A DNA stretch of 64,000 bases, from assembly GCF_016616885.1 (NCBI RefSeq), contig NZ_CP067102.1:1268501-1332500 (forward strand). Reading direction: 5' to 3'. The notes under the pieces are model-generated. The model searched no databases. It was not told the DNA's origin and saw only the letters and a program-made list of their open reading frames with translations. Both the position numbers and the translations under genes were made by a program. Origin of the DNA: Bradyrhizobium diazoefficiens. GTDB taxonomy: Bacteria; Pseudomonadota; Alphaproteobacteria; Rhizobiales; Xanthobacteraceae. Shown one piece after another: positions 18,741 through 28,386 of this stretch (positions are counted from its first letter, which is position 1; each line of letters opens with the position of its first letter).

Positions 18741-20231
18741 TCAGTCCGTGATGAAGCCGTAGGTGCCGCGATAGTTCTTTGCCGGTTCGGTCCGGCCCGG
18801 CACGCCATAGATGCGATTGATGTTGCCGATCAGTTCGGCCTGCGGATCCGCGGGCGCCGCGAAGCCGTCATCCGGCCGCGACAGGTCCTTTGGCGACGCC
18901 GCGCGAACGACATAGGGCGTCACGATCACGACCAGCTCGGTCGTGTTGTTGACGAAGTCGCGGCTGCGAAACAGGCTGCCGAGGACCGGGAGCTGCATGA
19001 GCCCCGGCAATCCGCTGATCGCCTGCTTGGTCTGCTGCTGGATCAGGCCGGCCATCGCCATCGCGCCGCCGGAGGGAATTTCCAGCGAGGTTTCGGCGCG
19101 GCGGGTCTTGATCGACGGCACTGTCAGCGAGTTGACCGAGGTCGAGGTCACGGCCTGCGACAGCGTGATCGCATTTTCGTTCGACAGTTCCGAGACCTCG
19201 GTCATCACGTGCAGGCTGATCTTGCCTTCGGTCAGCACTACGGGGGTGAAGTTGAGCGAGATACCGAACTTCTTGAAGCTGATCTGGGTGGTACAGACAT
19301 GCGTGGTGGGATCGCAGGCATAACCTGCCGGCACCGGGAATTCGCCGCCGGCGATGAAGGTCGCGGCCTCGCCGGAGATCGCGGTCAGGTTCGGCTCGGC
19401 CAGCGTCCGGATCACGCCTGCGGTTTCCATCGCCCGCAGGGTGGCCTGCACCGACGGCGTCGCTCCGAACTTGGTGTTCAGAGCGTTGCCGTCTACGAGA
19501 TTTTTGCCAAGCGCCGTGAACGGGTTGGAGTTGCTGAAGGTCACCACCGAGGTGCCGTAGTTCAGGTTCGCGGTGAGATCGATGCCGAGCTGCTTAATGA
19601 CGCTGCGTGCGACTTCGGCGACCGTCACCTTCAGCATCACCTGGTCGCGGCCGCGGACCACGATCGAATTCACCACCTTTTCGGCGCCGCCCGCAAGGCG
19701 TGCGGCGAGGTCGTTGGCCTGCTGCGCTTCGAGCGGGTTGGCCGCAGTCCCGGTCAGGATGATGCCGTCGCCGAGACCGTCGATCTGGATGTCGGAATTG
19801 GGCAGGATCTGCTTCAGCGCCGCACGCACGCCGTTGAGGTCGCGCTTGACCGCGATGTCATAGGCCGCGATCTGCTGGCCGGCGGAATCGAAGAACACGA
19901 TGTTGGTCTGGCCGACTGTGGCGCCGATGATGTAGGCGCGCTGGGACGAGCGGACCACCGCGTTGGCGATCTTGGGATCGGCAACCAGCACATCTTTGAT
20001 GTCGCGCGGCAGGTCGATCACGATCGACTTGCCGACGCCGAGCGACAGGAAGCGCGCATTCATCTGGCCGTCGGCTGCAACCGGCGCCGCGGGACGGTAA
20101 TCTGCTGCAATCACGGGCGTCAGCGTGGGGTTGAGCGTCAGCGCGAGAGCGGCCGAGAACGACAGGGCGCGAACCATCGAGGTCCGCATCGTCGCCAGAC
20201 CTGGCCTGCATTTCATATCGACTGCCCTCAT
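18741..20231 (-). CDS. cpaC: Tad pilus outer-membrane secretin CpaC/RcpA
   Basis: Forms the outer-membrane pore for the pilus; 496 residues with a signal peptide at about 15-42. The N-terminal pilus domain (about 55-125) contains the segment SIVIDLPRDIKDVLVADPKI. A second small domain (DGLGDGIILTGTA) leads into the secretin core, which ends with LPVLGSLFRSRDFVNNTTEL followed by a strand-rich end. The start overlaps the cpaB stop codon (ATGA). A shorter start five codons downstream is possible. Compare the short stand-alone protein at 23427, which has only the N-terminal domain. Confidence 0.93.
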   Translation of the reverse strand: MRAVDMKCRPGLATMRTSMVRALSFSAALALTLNPTLTPVIAADYRPAAPVAADGQMNARFLSLGVGKSIVIDLPRDIKDVLVADPKIANAVVRSSQRAYIIGATVGQTNIVFFDSAGQQIAAYDIAVKRDLNGVRAALKQILPNSDIQIDGLGDGIILTGTAANPLEAQQANDLAARLAGGAEKVVNSIVVRGRDQVMLKVTVAEVARSVIKQLGIDLTANLNYGTSVVTFSNSNPFTALGKNLVDGNALNTKFGATPSVQATLRAMETAGVIRTLAEPNLTAISGEAATFIAGGEFPVPAGYACDPTTHVCTTQISFKKFGISLNFTPVVLTEGKISLHVMTEVSELSNENAITLSQAVTSTSVNSLTVPSIKTRRAETSLEIPSGGAMAMAGLIQQQTKQAISGLPGLMQLPVLGSLFRSRDFVNNTTELVVIVTPYVVRAASPKDLSRPDDGFAAPADPQAELIGNINRIYGVPGRTEPAKNYRGTYGFITD

Positions 20232-21025
20232 CGTGCCTTCGCCGCCTGGGTTGGAATGCCGTAGCGAATGATCGAAACGCCATCGCGCTTCTGCGCGGAA
20301 TCATCGAGCGTGATCTCGCTGGTCTTGACGTCGGCAATGCTGCGCAGCGCCAGCGACAGCGTTCCGGCCTGGCGGGACGAAGAGAGCAGCTGGGTTTGTG
20401 CGGCATTGAGTTCCAGCGTCACGGTCTTGCCGACCACCGCGTTCTGGCCGTCCTTCTCCTTCGGCGCCTGGTCGATGGCGAGCACGCGGACATTGACCAG
20501 AATGACCTCGGACGTGACGATATCCTGGGCGCCGGCGCTCTGGTCCGGGTTCTTGAGGCGGCGCGTCAGCAGCACATCGACGCGATCGTTCGGCAGGATG
20601 AAGCCGCCCGCGCCGGTCTCCGGCGAGATTTCGGTGGAGATGGCGCGCATGCCGCTCGGCAGGATCGCGGCCATGAAGCCGGACCCGTCAGCCTTGACCA
20701 GCTTCTGGTCGCGGATCGGCTCACCCTGGATGAAGGGGGCGCGCGCGATCGAGCCCACGACTTGAGTCGCGCCCTCGGGGCGTTCGCTGCGGCGGATGAA
20801 GGTGGAGCTGGCGGTCGCGGTCGGCCAGGTCTGCCACTGCACGTCTTCCGGCTTCACGGTCTGGCCGAGCCCGATGTCGTTCTTGGCGACCAGTACGTCG
20901 GTGGTGGGAAGCTGTGCGACCGGAGCCATTGGAGGCGGCGCAGAGTCCGAGCCGCTCGCCAGATACGCGGCGACGCCGCCGGCGCAGATGGCGACCGTCA
21001 GGACGACTATGCGTGCCCTATTCAT
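20228..21025 (-). CDS. cpaB: Tad pilus assembly protein CpaB/RcpC
   Basis: Periplasmic protein anchored by one N-terminal membrane segment (ARIVVLTVAICAGGVAAYLA), 265 residues. A SAF domain follows (VLVAKNDIGLGQTVKPEDVQ), then the RcpC domain (PNDRVDVLLTRRL). The ATG at 21025 is preceded by GGAAAGTGAAG; a GTG three codons upstream is possible. Its last bases overlap the cpaC start, and about 125 bp separate it from cpaA. Confidence 0.9.
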   Translation of the reverse strand: MNRARIVVLTVAICAGGVAAYLASGSDSAPPPMAPVAQLPTTDVLVAKNDIGLGQTVKPEDVQWQTWPTATASSTFIRRSERPEGATQVVGSIARAPFIQGEPIRDQKLVKADGSGFMAAILPSGMRAISTEISPETGAGGFILPNDRVDVLLTRRLKNPDQSAGAQDIVTSEVILVNVRVLAIDQAPKEKDGQNAVVGKTVTLELNAAQTQLLSSSRQAGTLSLALRSIADVKTSEITLDDSAQKRDGVSIIRYGIPTQAAKAR

Positions 21026-21151
21026 ACGCTTCACTTTCCACAGAACGCCGCGACGTTGCCGCCGCCGTAATCGGCAGTTGACCAGCTATTCGTCAAAGCA
21101 TGGTTAATGAGGCGTATCTAAATCGGCTTAACGCAGGGTTTATCCGGGCGT

Positions 21152-21676
21152 TCAGCGCAGCGCGAGGTGAGCGAGGTCGATCGCTTTCACCCATTCGGTC
21201 TCGGGGTAGACCATCAATGCGCCAAGTGCGAGCGCGATGCCGTAGGGAATGCCGGTCTGCTTGTCGTGGAGCCGTGCCAGCCAGGCCTGGCCGGCAAGCC
21301 CGTAAGGCAACGGCCATTGCCTGAACTGGAGTAAGAGCAGGGTCAGCGCGCCTCCGAACAGCGATGCGTAGAGCAGGAAGTCCATCAATGGGGCGAAGCC
21401 GAACCAGAGCGCCACGGAGGCTGCGACCTTGGCGTCGCCGCCGCCCATCCAGCCCATCGCAAAGCAAGTGAAAGCCGCGACCAGGAGCAGCACGCCGGCG
21501 CCGACATGGCTCAGCATCTCGTAAGGTGCCATGCCACCGGCAAAGGCGAGCACGAAGAAACCGACCACCAGCGCCAGCGAGACGCGGTTCGAGATCGTCA
21601 TGGTGAAGAGATCGCTAGCGGCTGCGAACGCCATCAGGGCCGGGAAGAGCAGAAGGCGCGCGAGGTCGAGGATCAT
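21152..21676 (-). CDS. cpaA: prepilin peptidase CpaA/TadV
   Basis: Integral-membrane aspartyl protease that cleaves the Flp prepilin, 174 residues and six likely membrane segments. The two catalytic Asp are in ASDLFTM (about residue 22) and in the GxGD motif MGGGDAK (about residue 81). It lacks the N-methyltransferase domain of PilD, as expected for the Tad branch. Its substrate, Flp, is encoded about 340 bp upstream on the same strand. Confidence 0.9.
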   Translation of the reverse strand: MILDLARLLLFPALMAFAAASDLFTMTISNRVSLALVVGFFVLAFAGGMAPYEMLSHVGAGVLLLVAAFTCFAMGWMGGGDAKVAASVALWFGFAPLMDFLLYASLFGGALTLLLLQFRQWPLPYGLAGQAWLARLHDKQTGIPYGIALALGALMVYPETEWVKAIDLAHLALR

Positions 21677-21800
21677 GGGCTGCGTCTTGAGGCCTGGGTC
21701 TGTCGCCCGGATCGGGGCGTCGGCGCATGCTAGCGGGCAGTGCTAAACAAACCGACAACGATCGCAGCTGCCGCGGGGCCGGCGACCGGCGCCGCAAGGC

Positions 21801-21959
21801 TCACCACATGCTGGCGATGCGCATCGCGAGCGTGACCATGGCAAGCAGCAGCGCGAGGCAGACCCAATAGGCCGACGCGTCACCTCGCGCTGTGTCCGCC
21901 TCGTTCGCCGCAATCGCGGCATCGGTTCTGTGCTTACGCAACGCCACTGGAACTCGCAC
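21801..21959 (-). CDS. possible small membrane protein between pilA and cpaA
   Basis: A GTG-started 52-codon frame encodes a charged N-terminal half (ALRKHRTDAAIAANEADTAR) and one hydrophobic helix (AYWVCLALLLAMVTLAMRIA). It begins just after the pilA terminator. There is no strong ribosome-binding site and I recognise no family, so it may be chance. The surrounding 21677-22017 interval holds nothing else but the terminator. Confidence 0.3.
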   Translation of the reverse strand: MRVPVALRKHRTDAAIAANEADTARGDASAYWVCLALLLAMVTLAMRIASMW

Positions 21960-21964
21960 TATCC

Positions 21965-21997
21965 AAAAAACAAAGGCCCCGGAAATCCGGGGCTTTT
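21965..21997 (-). terminator. rho-independent terminator of pilA
   Basis: On the minus strand a GCCCCGG / CCGGGGC stem with a 4-base loop is followed by CTTTGTTTTTT. It lies about 20-50 bp after the pilA stop codon. A strong stop here would separate pilin from cpaA expression and help pilin reach higher levels. Confidence 0.8.
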
Positions 21998-22017
21998 GCC
22001 GTCGTCTGCCGGTCGGC

Positions 22018-22182
22018 TTACTTCAGCGAGGTGCTGATCGAGGCGAACTTGCCGTTCAGCGTGGTGCCGAGTTGGTTGACGACGGCGATGATGGCCAGCG
22101 CGATGCCAGCGGCGATCAGACCGTATTCGATGGCGGTGGCGCCGGATTCATCCTTCGCGAAACGCGCAATCAGGTTCTTCAT
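22018..22182 (-). CDS. pilA: Flp/Fap-type major pilin
   Basis: A 54-residue prepilin. The leader MKNLIARFAKDESG ends at the expected Gly, and the mature part starts ATAIEYGLIAAGIALAII, the Flp hydrophobic motif with Glu at +5. A short soluble tail (LGTTLNGKFASISTSLK) completes it. GGAG precedes the ATG. It is the substrate of CpaA and polymerises into the Tad pilus. It heads the gene set on this strand and is followed by its own terminator. Confidence 0.92.
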   Translation of the reverse strand: MKNLIARFAKDESGATAIEYGLIAAGIALAIIAVVNQLGTTLNGKFASISTSLK

Positions 22183-22436
22183 GAACTAAACTCCATCTGG
22201 GTGAGGTCGCCTCGATCGGCGCTGTCTTGACACGGCGAAGATGTGAGCCGAGCTCTTTCGGTAGAGTTAATTCGATCGGTCAAACGCGCGCCTCGCGCGA
22301 TGCTTTTGGCCAGAGTGAATTTCGCCTTAAGGCGGCCGTCTCAATTCATTCCAGCTCCGAATGCGCCGTCAACTTCATCCTCCCTTAAATTTCGCGGAGT
22401 AGGCGTAAGGGGGATCAGCAGACTGGAACAGAAGCG

Positions 22437-23267
22437 ATGATGTCGAGCCTACCCATGCAGGTCGCCCTGATGCTCGGCGATACCGTCCAGAAGGTGATCC
22501 CTGTCACTCTCATGCTCGCAGTGGTCTTCACCGTGCTCGAGCATTTCTGGGCCTGCAATGCCGGTCCGTCGTGGTGGCGCAAGCGCGAGATCGTGACGGA
22601 CATCTGCTACTGGTTTTTCGTGCCGGTGTTCGCCCGCACCATGCGGATCGGACTCCTGATCGTCACCGCGGGCATCGTCTTCAACATCCACGACGCCGAC
22701 GAGCTGATCGCCTTCTACGACAATGGCCACGGCCCGCTGTCGCAACTGCCGCTCTGGGTGCAGGGCGTGCTGTTCCTGGTCCTGGCCGACTTCATGCTGT
22801 ACTGGCTGCACCGGTTGTTTCACGGCGGCGGGTTCTGGAAGTATCATGCGGTCCATCATTCCTCCGAGGAGATCAGCTGGATCTCGGCGGCCCGCTTCCA
22901 TCCGGTCAATCTGATGCTCGGCACCATCGGCGTCGACGTCGTGCTGCTGATGGCCGGCATTTCGCCGAACGTGATGATCTGGGTCGGCCCGTTCACGACC
23001 TTCCATTCGGCCTTCGTGCACGCCAATCTGAACTGGACCTTCGGGCCATTCAGATATGTGCTGGCGACGCCGGTGTTCCACCGCTGGCACCACACCTCGC
23101 TCGAGGAGGGCGGCGACACCAATTTTGCCGGCACCTTCCCGATCTGGGATGTGCTGTTCGGGACCTTCCGCATGCCGAAGGGCGAACTGCCGCAGGATTA
23201 CGGCAAGGACGAAGCGACAATGCCGAAGGAGATCGGCGGTCAGCTTGCTTACCCGTTCCGCCAATAG
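22437..23267 (+). CDS. sterol desaturase / fatty acid hydroxylase family protein
   Basis: Integral-membrane di-iron enzyme of 276 residues with about five membrane segments. The His clusters that bind iron are visible: HRLFHGGGFWKYHAVHHSS, a middle HSAFVHAN, and HRWHHTSLEEGGDTNFAG. Members hydroxylate or desaturate lipids such as sterols, hopanoids or carotenoids; the substrate here is unknown. It lies between pilus genes with no obvious partner. Confidence 0.85.
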   Translation: MMSSLPMQVALMLGDTVQKVIPVTLMLAVVFTVLEHFWACNAGPSWWRKREIVTDICYWFFVPVFARTMRIGLLIVTAGIVFNIHDADELIAFYDNGHGPLSQLPLWVQGVLFLVLADFMLYWLHRLFHGGGFWKYHAVHHSSEEISWISAARFHPVNLMLGTIGVDVVLLMAGISPNVMIWVGPFTTFHSAFVHANLNWTFGPFRYVLATPVFHRWHHTSLEEGGDTNFAGTFPIWDVLFGTFRMPKGELPQDYGKDEATMPKEIGGQLAYPFRQ

Positions 23268-23426
23268 GATTGCACCCAGCGCCGGGGCGACAAAAACGCC
23301 AGTCCGTTCAAACAATACCTGCCGAGTTTGCGGAACGTTCACGAATTACAGGCAGGTTAACCGGGTCGGGCGCCGGCTCCGCTTCCTGATCGATTCTGCC
23401 GGTTTGTGACGTCCCGGGGTAAGAGT

Positions 23427-23924
23427 ATGCGTAAAGAGTTCCTGCGCCGTCATGCGCGCATCTGTCTCCTGGCTGCGGCTGCGATGCTGGCTTCGCCGGC
23501 CATCGGCCTTGCCGAGCCCACCGCCGATACTATCGCGGTCAATGTCGACCAGGCCAAGCTCGTGCGGCTGCCCGGCAAGGTGGCAACGATCGTGGTCGGG
23601 AATCCCCTGATCGCCGACGTGACGCTGCAGCCCGGCGGGATGATCGTCGTGACCGGAAAGGGTTACGGCGCCACCAACTTCATCGCGCTCGACCGTGGCG
23701 GCGAGATCCTGGTCGATCGGCAGATCCAGGTCGAAGGCCCAAGCGACCGGCTCGTCACCGTCTATCGCGGGATCGAGCGGGAATCCTATAGCTGCCTGCC
23801 GATCTGCCAGCGCCGCGTCACGCTCGGCGACAGCGACAACTACTTCAGCACCACGATGAGTCAGGCCGGCTCGCTGAGCAGCAGTGCCAGTGGCAGCGGC
23901 GGCGCGGCTGCCAAGACGAACTAG
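23427..23924 (+). CDS. stand-alone pilus-assembly N-terminal domain protein (CpaC-like, no secretin core)
   Basis: Exported protein of 165 residues with a signal peptide (about 1-30). It carries the same N-terminal domain as the CpaC secretin (VDQAKLVRLPGKVATIVVGN, then GMIVVTGKGYGATNFIALD) and stops where the secretin core would begin. The tail has SYSCLPICQRR, whose two Cys could form a disulfide, and ends in a Ser/Gly/Ala-rich stretch. The ATG at 23427 has GGGGTAAGAG upstream. It faces the opposite direction from the cpa operon. It may modulate the Tad secretin or serve a second pilus; that is inference. Confidence 0.75.
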   Translation: MRKEFLRRHARICLLAAAAMLASPAIGLAEPTADTIAVNVDQAKLVRLPGKVATIVVGNPLIADVTLQPGGMIVVTGKGYGATNFIALDRGGEILVDRQIQVEGPSDRLVTVYRGIERESYSCLPICQRRVTLGDSDNYFSTTMSQAGSLSSSASGSGGAAAKTN

Positions 23925-23962
23925 CAAGACGAACTAGCAAGACGAACTAGCAAGACGAACTG
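23911..23962. repeat. 13-bp tandem repeat across a stop codon
   Basis: Four near-perfect copies of GCAAGACGAACTA run from the last codons of the preceding gene through its stop and beyond (units at 23911-23923, 23924-23936, 23937-23949 and 23950-23962). The first copy supplies KTN-stop. As 13 is not a multiple of three, the copies do not lengthen the protein while the first stop codon stands. Confidence 0.9.
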
Positions 23963-24052
23963 GCAGCCGAGAGGCCGAGGGGCGGGACCATCCAGTCCCG
24001 CGCGGCGTTGTCGTCTGTGGCTGGCCTAGCGGGCGAGCTCGTCGATACCGCA

Positions 24053-24085
24053 TAAAAAAGGCCGTGCATCCCGCACGGCCTTTTT
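24053..24085. terminator. bidirectional rho-independent terminator
   Basis: AAAAAGGCCGTGC (24055-24067) pairs with GCACGGCCTTTTT (24073-24085) around a 5-base loop. The flanking A and T runs make it a terminator in both directions. It serves the plus-strand pilus-domain gene and the minus-strand cold-shock gene. Confidence 0.88.
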
Positions 24086-24111
24086 CGTTGTCGGTGCGCT
24101 CGCGCTGGAAA

Positions 24112-24324
24112 TCAGCCTGCGTCGCGGAGGTTGTCGGCAGCCGACTTGCCGGAGCGGCGATCGGCGACGATCTCGTAGGAGATCTTCTGGCCTTCGCGCA
24201 GCGAGCCGAGGCCCGCACGCTCGACCGCGCTGATGTGAACGAACACGTCCTTGCCGCCATCGTCGGGCTGGATGAAGCCAAAGCCCTTGGTCGCGTTAAA
24301 CCACTTCACGGTTCCCATGCTCAC
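24112..24324 (-). CDS. cold-shock-domain protein (CspA family)
   Basis: Single-stranded nucleic-acid chaperone of 70 residues. It has RNP1-like KGFGFIQ and RNP2-like VFVHIS, both intact. The GTG used here is preceded by AAGGA with a 7-base gap; an ATG two codons later is also possible. The C-terminal [17 protein letters not shown] replaces the usual short end. It lies near infA and a DEAD-box helicase on the same strand, all linked to RNA structure and translation. Confidence 0.92.
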   Translation of the reverse strand: MSMGTVKWFNATKGFGFIQPDDGGKDVFVHISAVERAGLGSLREGQKISYEIVADRRSGKSAADNLRDAG

Positions 24325-24590
24325 GGGGTAGTCCTTCTCAGATATGCAGTGTCGAAGCCCACTTTCGCAGGCGGGTTAGATCGAATTTCTGGAAGGGTCG
24401 TCAGCGTGTCTGAACCGGCTGTACCGGTGGATGCTAATATCGTCCGGCCGAAAATCGATTAACCGATTTTATTGGAAATAAGGCCGCAAAACAATCCTGA
24501 CGCGCACGATTTTTTGATCCGCCGTGATGCCCAGGCGGATCAGCATACAGGTCGGCATTTTACTTCCGCGCTCGCGCGTGGATGGCCCGC

Positions 24591-24878
24591 TTAGCGGCGG
24601 CGGAACTGGCCGCCGCGCTGCCCGGGACGAGGAGGCCCGCCCACTCCGCTGGGACGTTCGTCCTTGTGGCGGAAAATCAGCCGGCCCTTTTCGAGGTCGT
24701 AGGGCGACATCTCCACCGTCACGCGGTCTCCCGCCAGCGTCTTGATGCGGTTCTTCTTCATCTTGCCGGCGGTGTAGGCGACGATCTCGTGCCCGGCGTC
24801 GAGCTGCACGCGGTAGCGCGCGTCGGGGAGGATTTCGGTGACCAGTCCTTCGAACTGGATCAGCTCTTCCTTAGCCAT
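24591..24878 (-). CDS. infA: translation initiation factor IF-1 with basic C-terminal extension
   Basis: Binds the ribosomal A site during initiation. The first 73 or so residues are a complete S1-like fold ([20 protein letters not shown], then [16 protein letters not shown]). About 20 further residues, rich in Gly, Pro and Arg ([16 protein letters not shown]), extend beyond the usual 72-residue IF-1. GGAG precedes the ATG. It starts 23 bp after the helicase stop codon, so the two are probably co-transcribed. Confidence 0.92.
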   Translation of the reverse strand: MAKEELIQFEGLVTEILPDARYRVQLDAGHEIVAYTAGKMKKNRIKTLAGDRVTVEMSPYDLEKGRLIFRHKDERPSGVGGPPRPGQRGGQFRRR

Positions 24879-24901
24879 GAATTTCTCCAGGTCGTGGACG
24901 G

Positions 24902-26458
<1,557 letters not shown>

Positions 26459-26755
26459 AAGAGGGCTCTTTTCATATGTCAAAAGCGGGCGCCCGGCGCA
26501 GTTAGCGGGGCACGCGCAAAGGGGTGTCGTGAAGACACCTGCGTGTTTGGGGTGTCGGATGGCTTGGGAGATATGGGGCAAGCCAGACGCCCGTAGAGGG
26601 CTTAAGAACACGCGGCTCGCAACGACCGCTCGATTCGCAAGCGATCTCCACAGTCATATGGAACATTGACGCGGCGCTTTCAAGGCAGGCGTTCACCTGG
26701 CGTCGATTGCGGTGCAAAAATAGTTATGCCGGAATTTTAGCCATCGGCGGCATTT

Positions 26756-26816
26756 TGCTCAAAAAATAAACTGGCTGCCGCATAAGCAACCATTTTATTC
26801 GCCCAAGTTTTGAGCA
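26756..26816. promoter_or_regulatory. inverted repeat upstream of the urtA promoter
   Basis: TGCTCAAAA (26756-26764) and TTTTGAGCA (26808-26816) are exact inverted copies separated by 43 bp. They lie 75-135 bp upstream of the sigma-54 promoter, where an enhancer-binding activator would sit. The half-sites do not match the usual NtrC consensus; a lone GGTGCA half-site is at 26711. The 26459-26981 interval holds no gene that I can support. Confidence 0.35.
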
Positions 26817-26890
26817 GGAAGGCTCCGACTAAACTTCGATTGCGGCAGAATTGTCTAGACTGACCAATCACTTGGCAGGTGCTCAGCCCA

Positions 26891-26906
26891 TGGCATGGTT
26901 CTTGCG
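26891..26906 (+). promoter_or_regulatory. sigma-54 (RpoN) promoter of the urt-ure cluster
   Basis: TGGCATGGTTCTTGCG has GG at 26892-26893, exactly ten bases, then GC at 26904-26905: the -24/-12 geometry of RpoN promoters, with TGGC and TTGC both intact. Transcription would begin near 26917, about 65 bp before the urtA ATG. RpoN with NtrC typically drives urea use under nitrogen limitation. Confidence 0.85.
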
Positions 26907-26981
26907 ATTCCGTTAATCGCAGGCGGCCGTGGGGCCGTTTCGCAGCGTTTTTCACGTCTGCGTCAGGGAGATGATACATCC

Positions 26982-28304
26982 ATGCCTACCAAATCCATTC
27001 ACGATATAGCGGCGTCATTTAGCCGCCGCGGCGTTCTCGCCGCGACCACCGGACTGATGCTCGGTCTGGCGTCCATTTCCGGTGCCAAAGCCGCGGACGA
27101 CACCATCAAGGTCGGCGTCCTGCACTCCCTCTCCGGTACCATGGCCATCAGCGAAACCACGCTGAAGGACACCATCCTTTTCCTGATCGACGAACAGAAC
27201 AAGAAGGGCGGCGTGCTCGGCAAGAAGCTCGAGGCCGTCGTCGTCGACCCCGCCTCGAACTGGCCGCTGTTCGCCGAGAAGGCGCGCGAGCTGATCACCA
27301 AGGACAAGGTCTCGGTCGTGTTCGGCTGCTGGACCTCGGTGTCGCGCAAGTCGGTGCTGCCGGTGTTCAAGGAGCTCAACAACATCCTGTTCTACCCCGT
27401 GCAGTACGAGGGCGAAGAGTCCGAGCGCAACGTGTTCTACACTGGTGCCGCGCCGAACCAGCAGGCGATCCCGGCCGTCGACTATCTGATGAAGGACGAG
27501 AAGGTGAAGCGCTGGGTGCTCGCGGGCACCGACTACGTCTATCCGCGCACTACCAACAAGATCCTGGAGGCCTACCTGAAGTCGAAGGGTGTCGCCCAGG
27601 AAGACATCATGATCAACTACACGCCGTTCGGTCACTCCGACTGGCAGACGATCGTGGCCGACATCAAGAAGTTCGGGTCGGCCGGCAAGAAGACCGCGGT
27701 GGTCTCGACCATCAACGGCGACGCCAACGTCCCCTTCTACAAGGAGCTCGGCAACCAGGGCATCAAGGCGAAGGACATCCCGGTGGTCGCGTTCTCGGTG
27801 GGTGAGGAAGAGCTCGCCGGCATCGACACCAAGCCGCTGGTCGGCCATCTCGCCGCCTGGAACTACTTCGAGTCGATCAAGACCCCGGCGAACGAGAAGT
27901 TCATCAAGGACTGGCAGGCCTACACCAAGAACCCGAAGCGTACGACCAACGACCCGATGGAAGCCCACGTGATCGGCTTCAACATGTGGATCAAGGCCGT
28001 CGAGAAGGTGAAGTCGACCGATCCGGACAAGGTGATCGATGCGCTTCCCGGCATCGAGGCGCCGAACCTGACCGGTGGCGTGTCGAAGATGCTGCCGAAC
28101 CACCACATCACCAAGCCGGTGTTCATCGGCGAGATCAAGGGCAACGGCCAGTTCGACGTGGTCTGGAAGACCCCGGGTCTCGTCGCTGGCGACGCCTGGT
28201 CGAAGGAGCTCGACGGCTCCAAGGACCTGATCGGCGATTGGGTCGGCAAGAAGTGCGGCAACTTCAACACCAAGACCAACAAGTGCCTCGGCTCCGGCTC
28301 CTGA
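26982..28304 (+). CDS. urtA: urea ABC transporter substrate-binding protein UrtA
   Basis: Periplasmic urea receptor, 440 residues. A Tat-type signal (SRRGVLAATTGLMLGLAS) precedes the type 1 binding fold (VGVLHSLSGTMAISETTLKD; ADIKKFG). PVQYEGEESERNVFYTGAAP is characteristic of UrtA rather than amino-acid receptors. The ATG has AGGGAG upstream. It is the first gene after the sigma-54 promoter and is followed by a strong hairpin before urtB. Confidence 0.95.
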   Translation: MPTKSIHDIAASFSRRGVLAATTGLMLGLASISGAKAADDTIKVGVLHSLSGTMAISETTLKDTILFLIDEQNKKGGVLGKKLEAVVVDPASNWPLFAEKARELITKDKVSVVFGCWTSVSRKSVLPVFKELNNILFYPVQYEGEESERNVFYTGAAPNQQAIPAVDYLMKDEKVKRWVLAGTDYVYPRTTNKILEAYLKSKGVAQEDIMINYTPFGHSDWQTIVADIKKFGSAGKKTAVVSTINGDANVPFYKELGNQGIKAKDIPVVAFSVGEEELAGIDTKPLVGHLAAWNYFESIKTPANEKFIKDWQAYTKNPKRTTNDPMEAHVIGFNMWIKAVEKVKSTDPDKVIDALPGIEAPNLTGGVSKMLPNHHITKPVFIGEIKGNGQFDVVWKTPGLVAGDAWSKELDGSKDLIGDWVGKKCGNFNTKTNKCLGSGS

Positions 28305-28331
28305 TCCGGATCTGACGTTCGACTGCACAAT

Positions 28332-28363
28332 GGGAGAAGACGGCTATTCCGCCGTCTTCTCCC
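28332..28363 (+). promoter_or_regulatory. strong intergenic hairpin between urtA and urtB
   Basis: GGGAGAAGACGGC pairs perfectly with GCCGTCTTCTCCC over 13 bp with a TATTCC loop. No T-run follows, so it is not a standard terminator. It more likely protects the urtA mRNA 3' end or attenuates read-through, giving more receptor than permease. Confidence 0.7.
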
Positions 28364-28386
28364 CACTTCTGCCGGGGTGATCCACA

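Noticed and set aside
23332..23358. GGAAC followed by GGTT upstream of the pilus-domain gene
   Set aside because: The spacing is 18 bases, outside the 16-17 range of EcfG promoters.
24516..24541. Hairpin GATCCGCC / GGCGGATC downstream of infA
   Set aside because: The T-run lies on the wrong side for a minus-strand terminator, and no plus-strand gene ends there.
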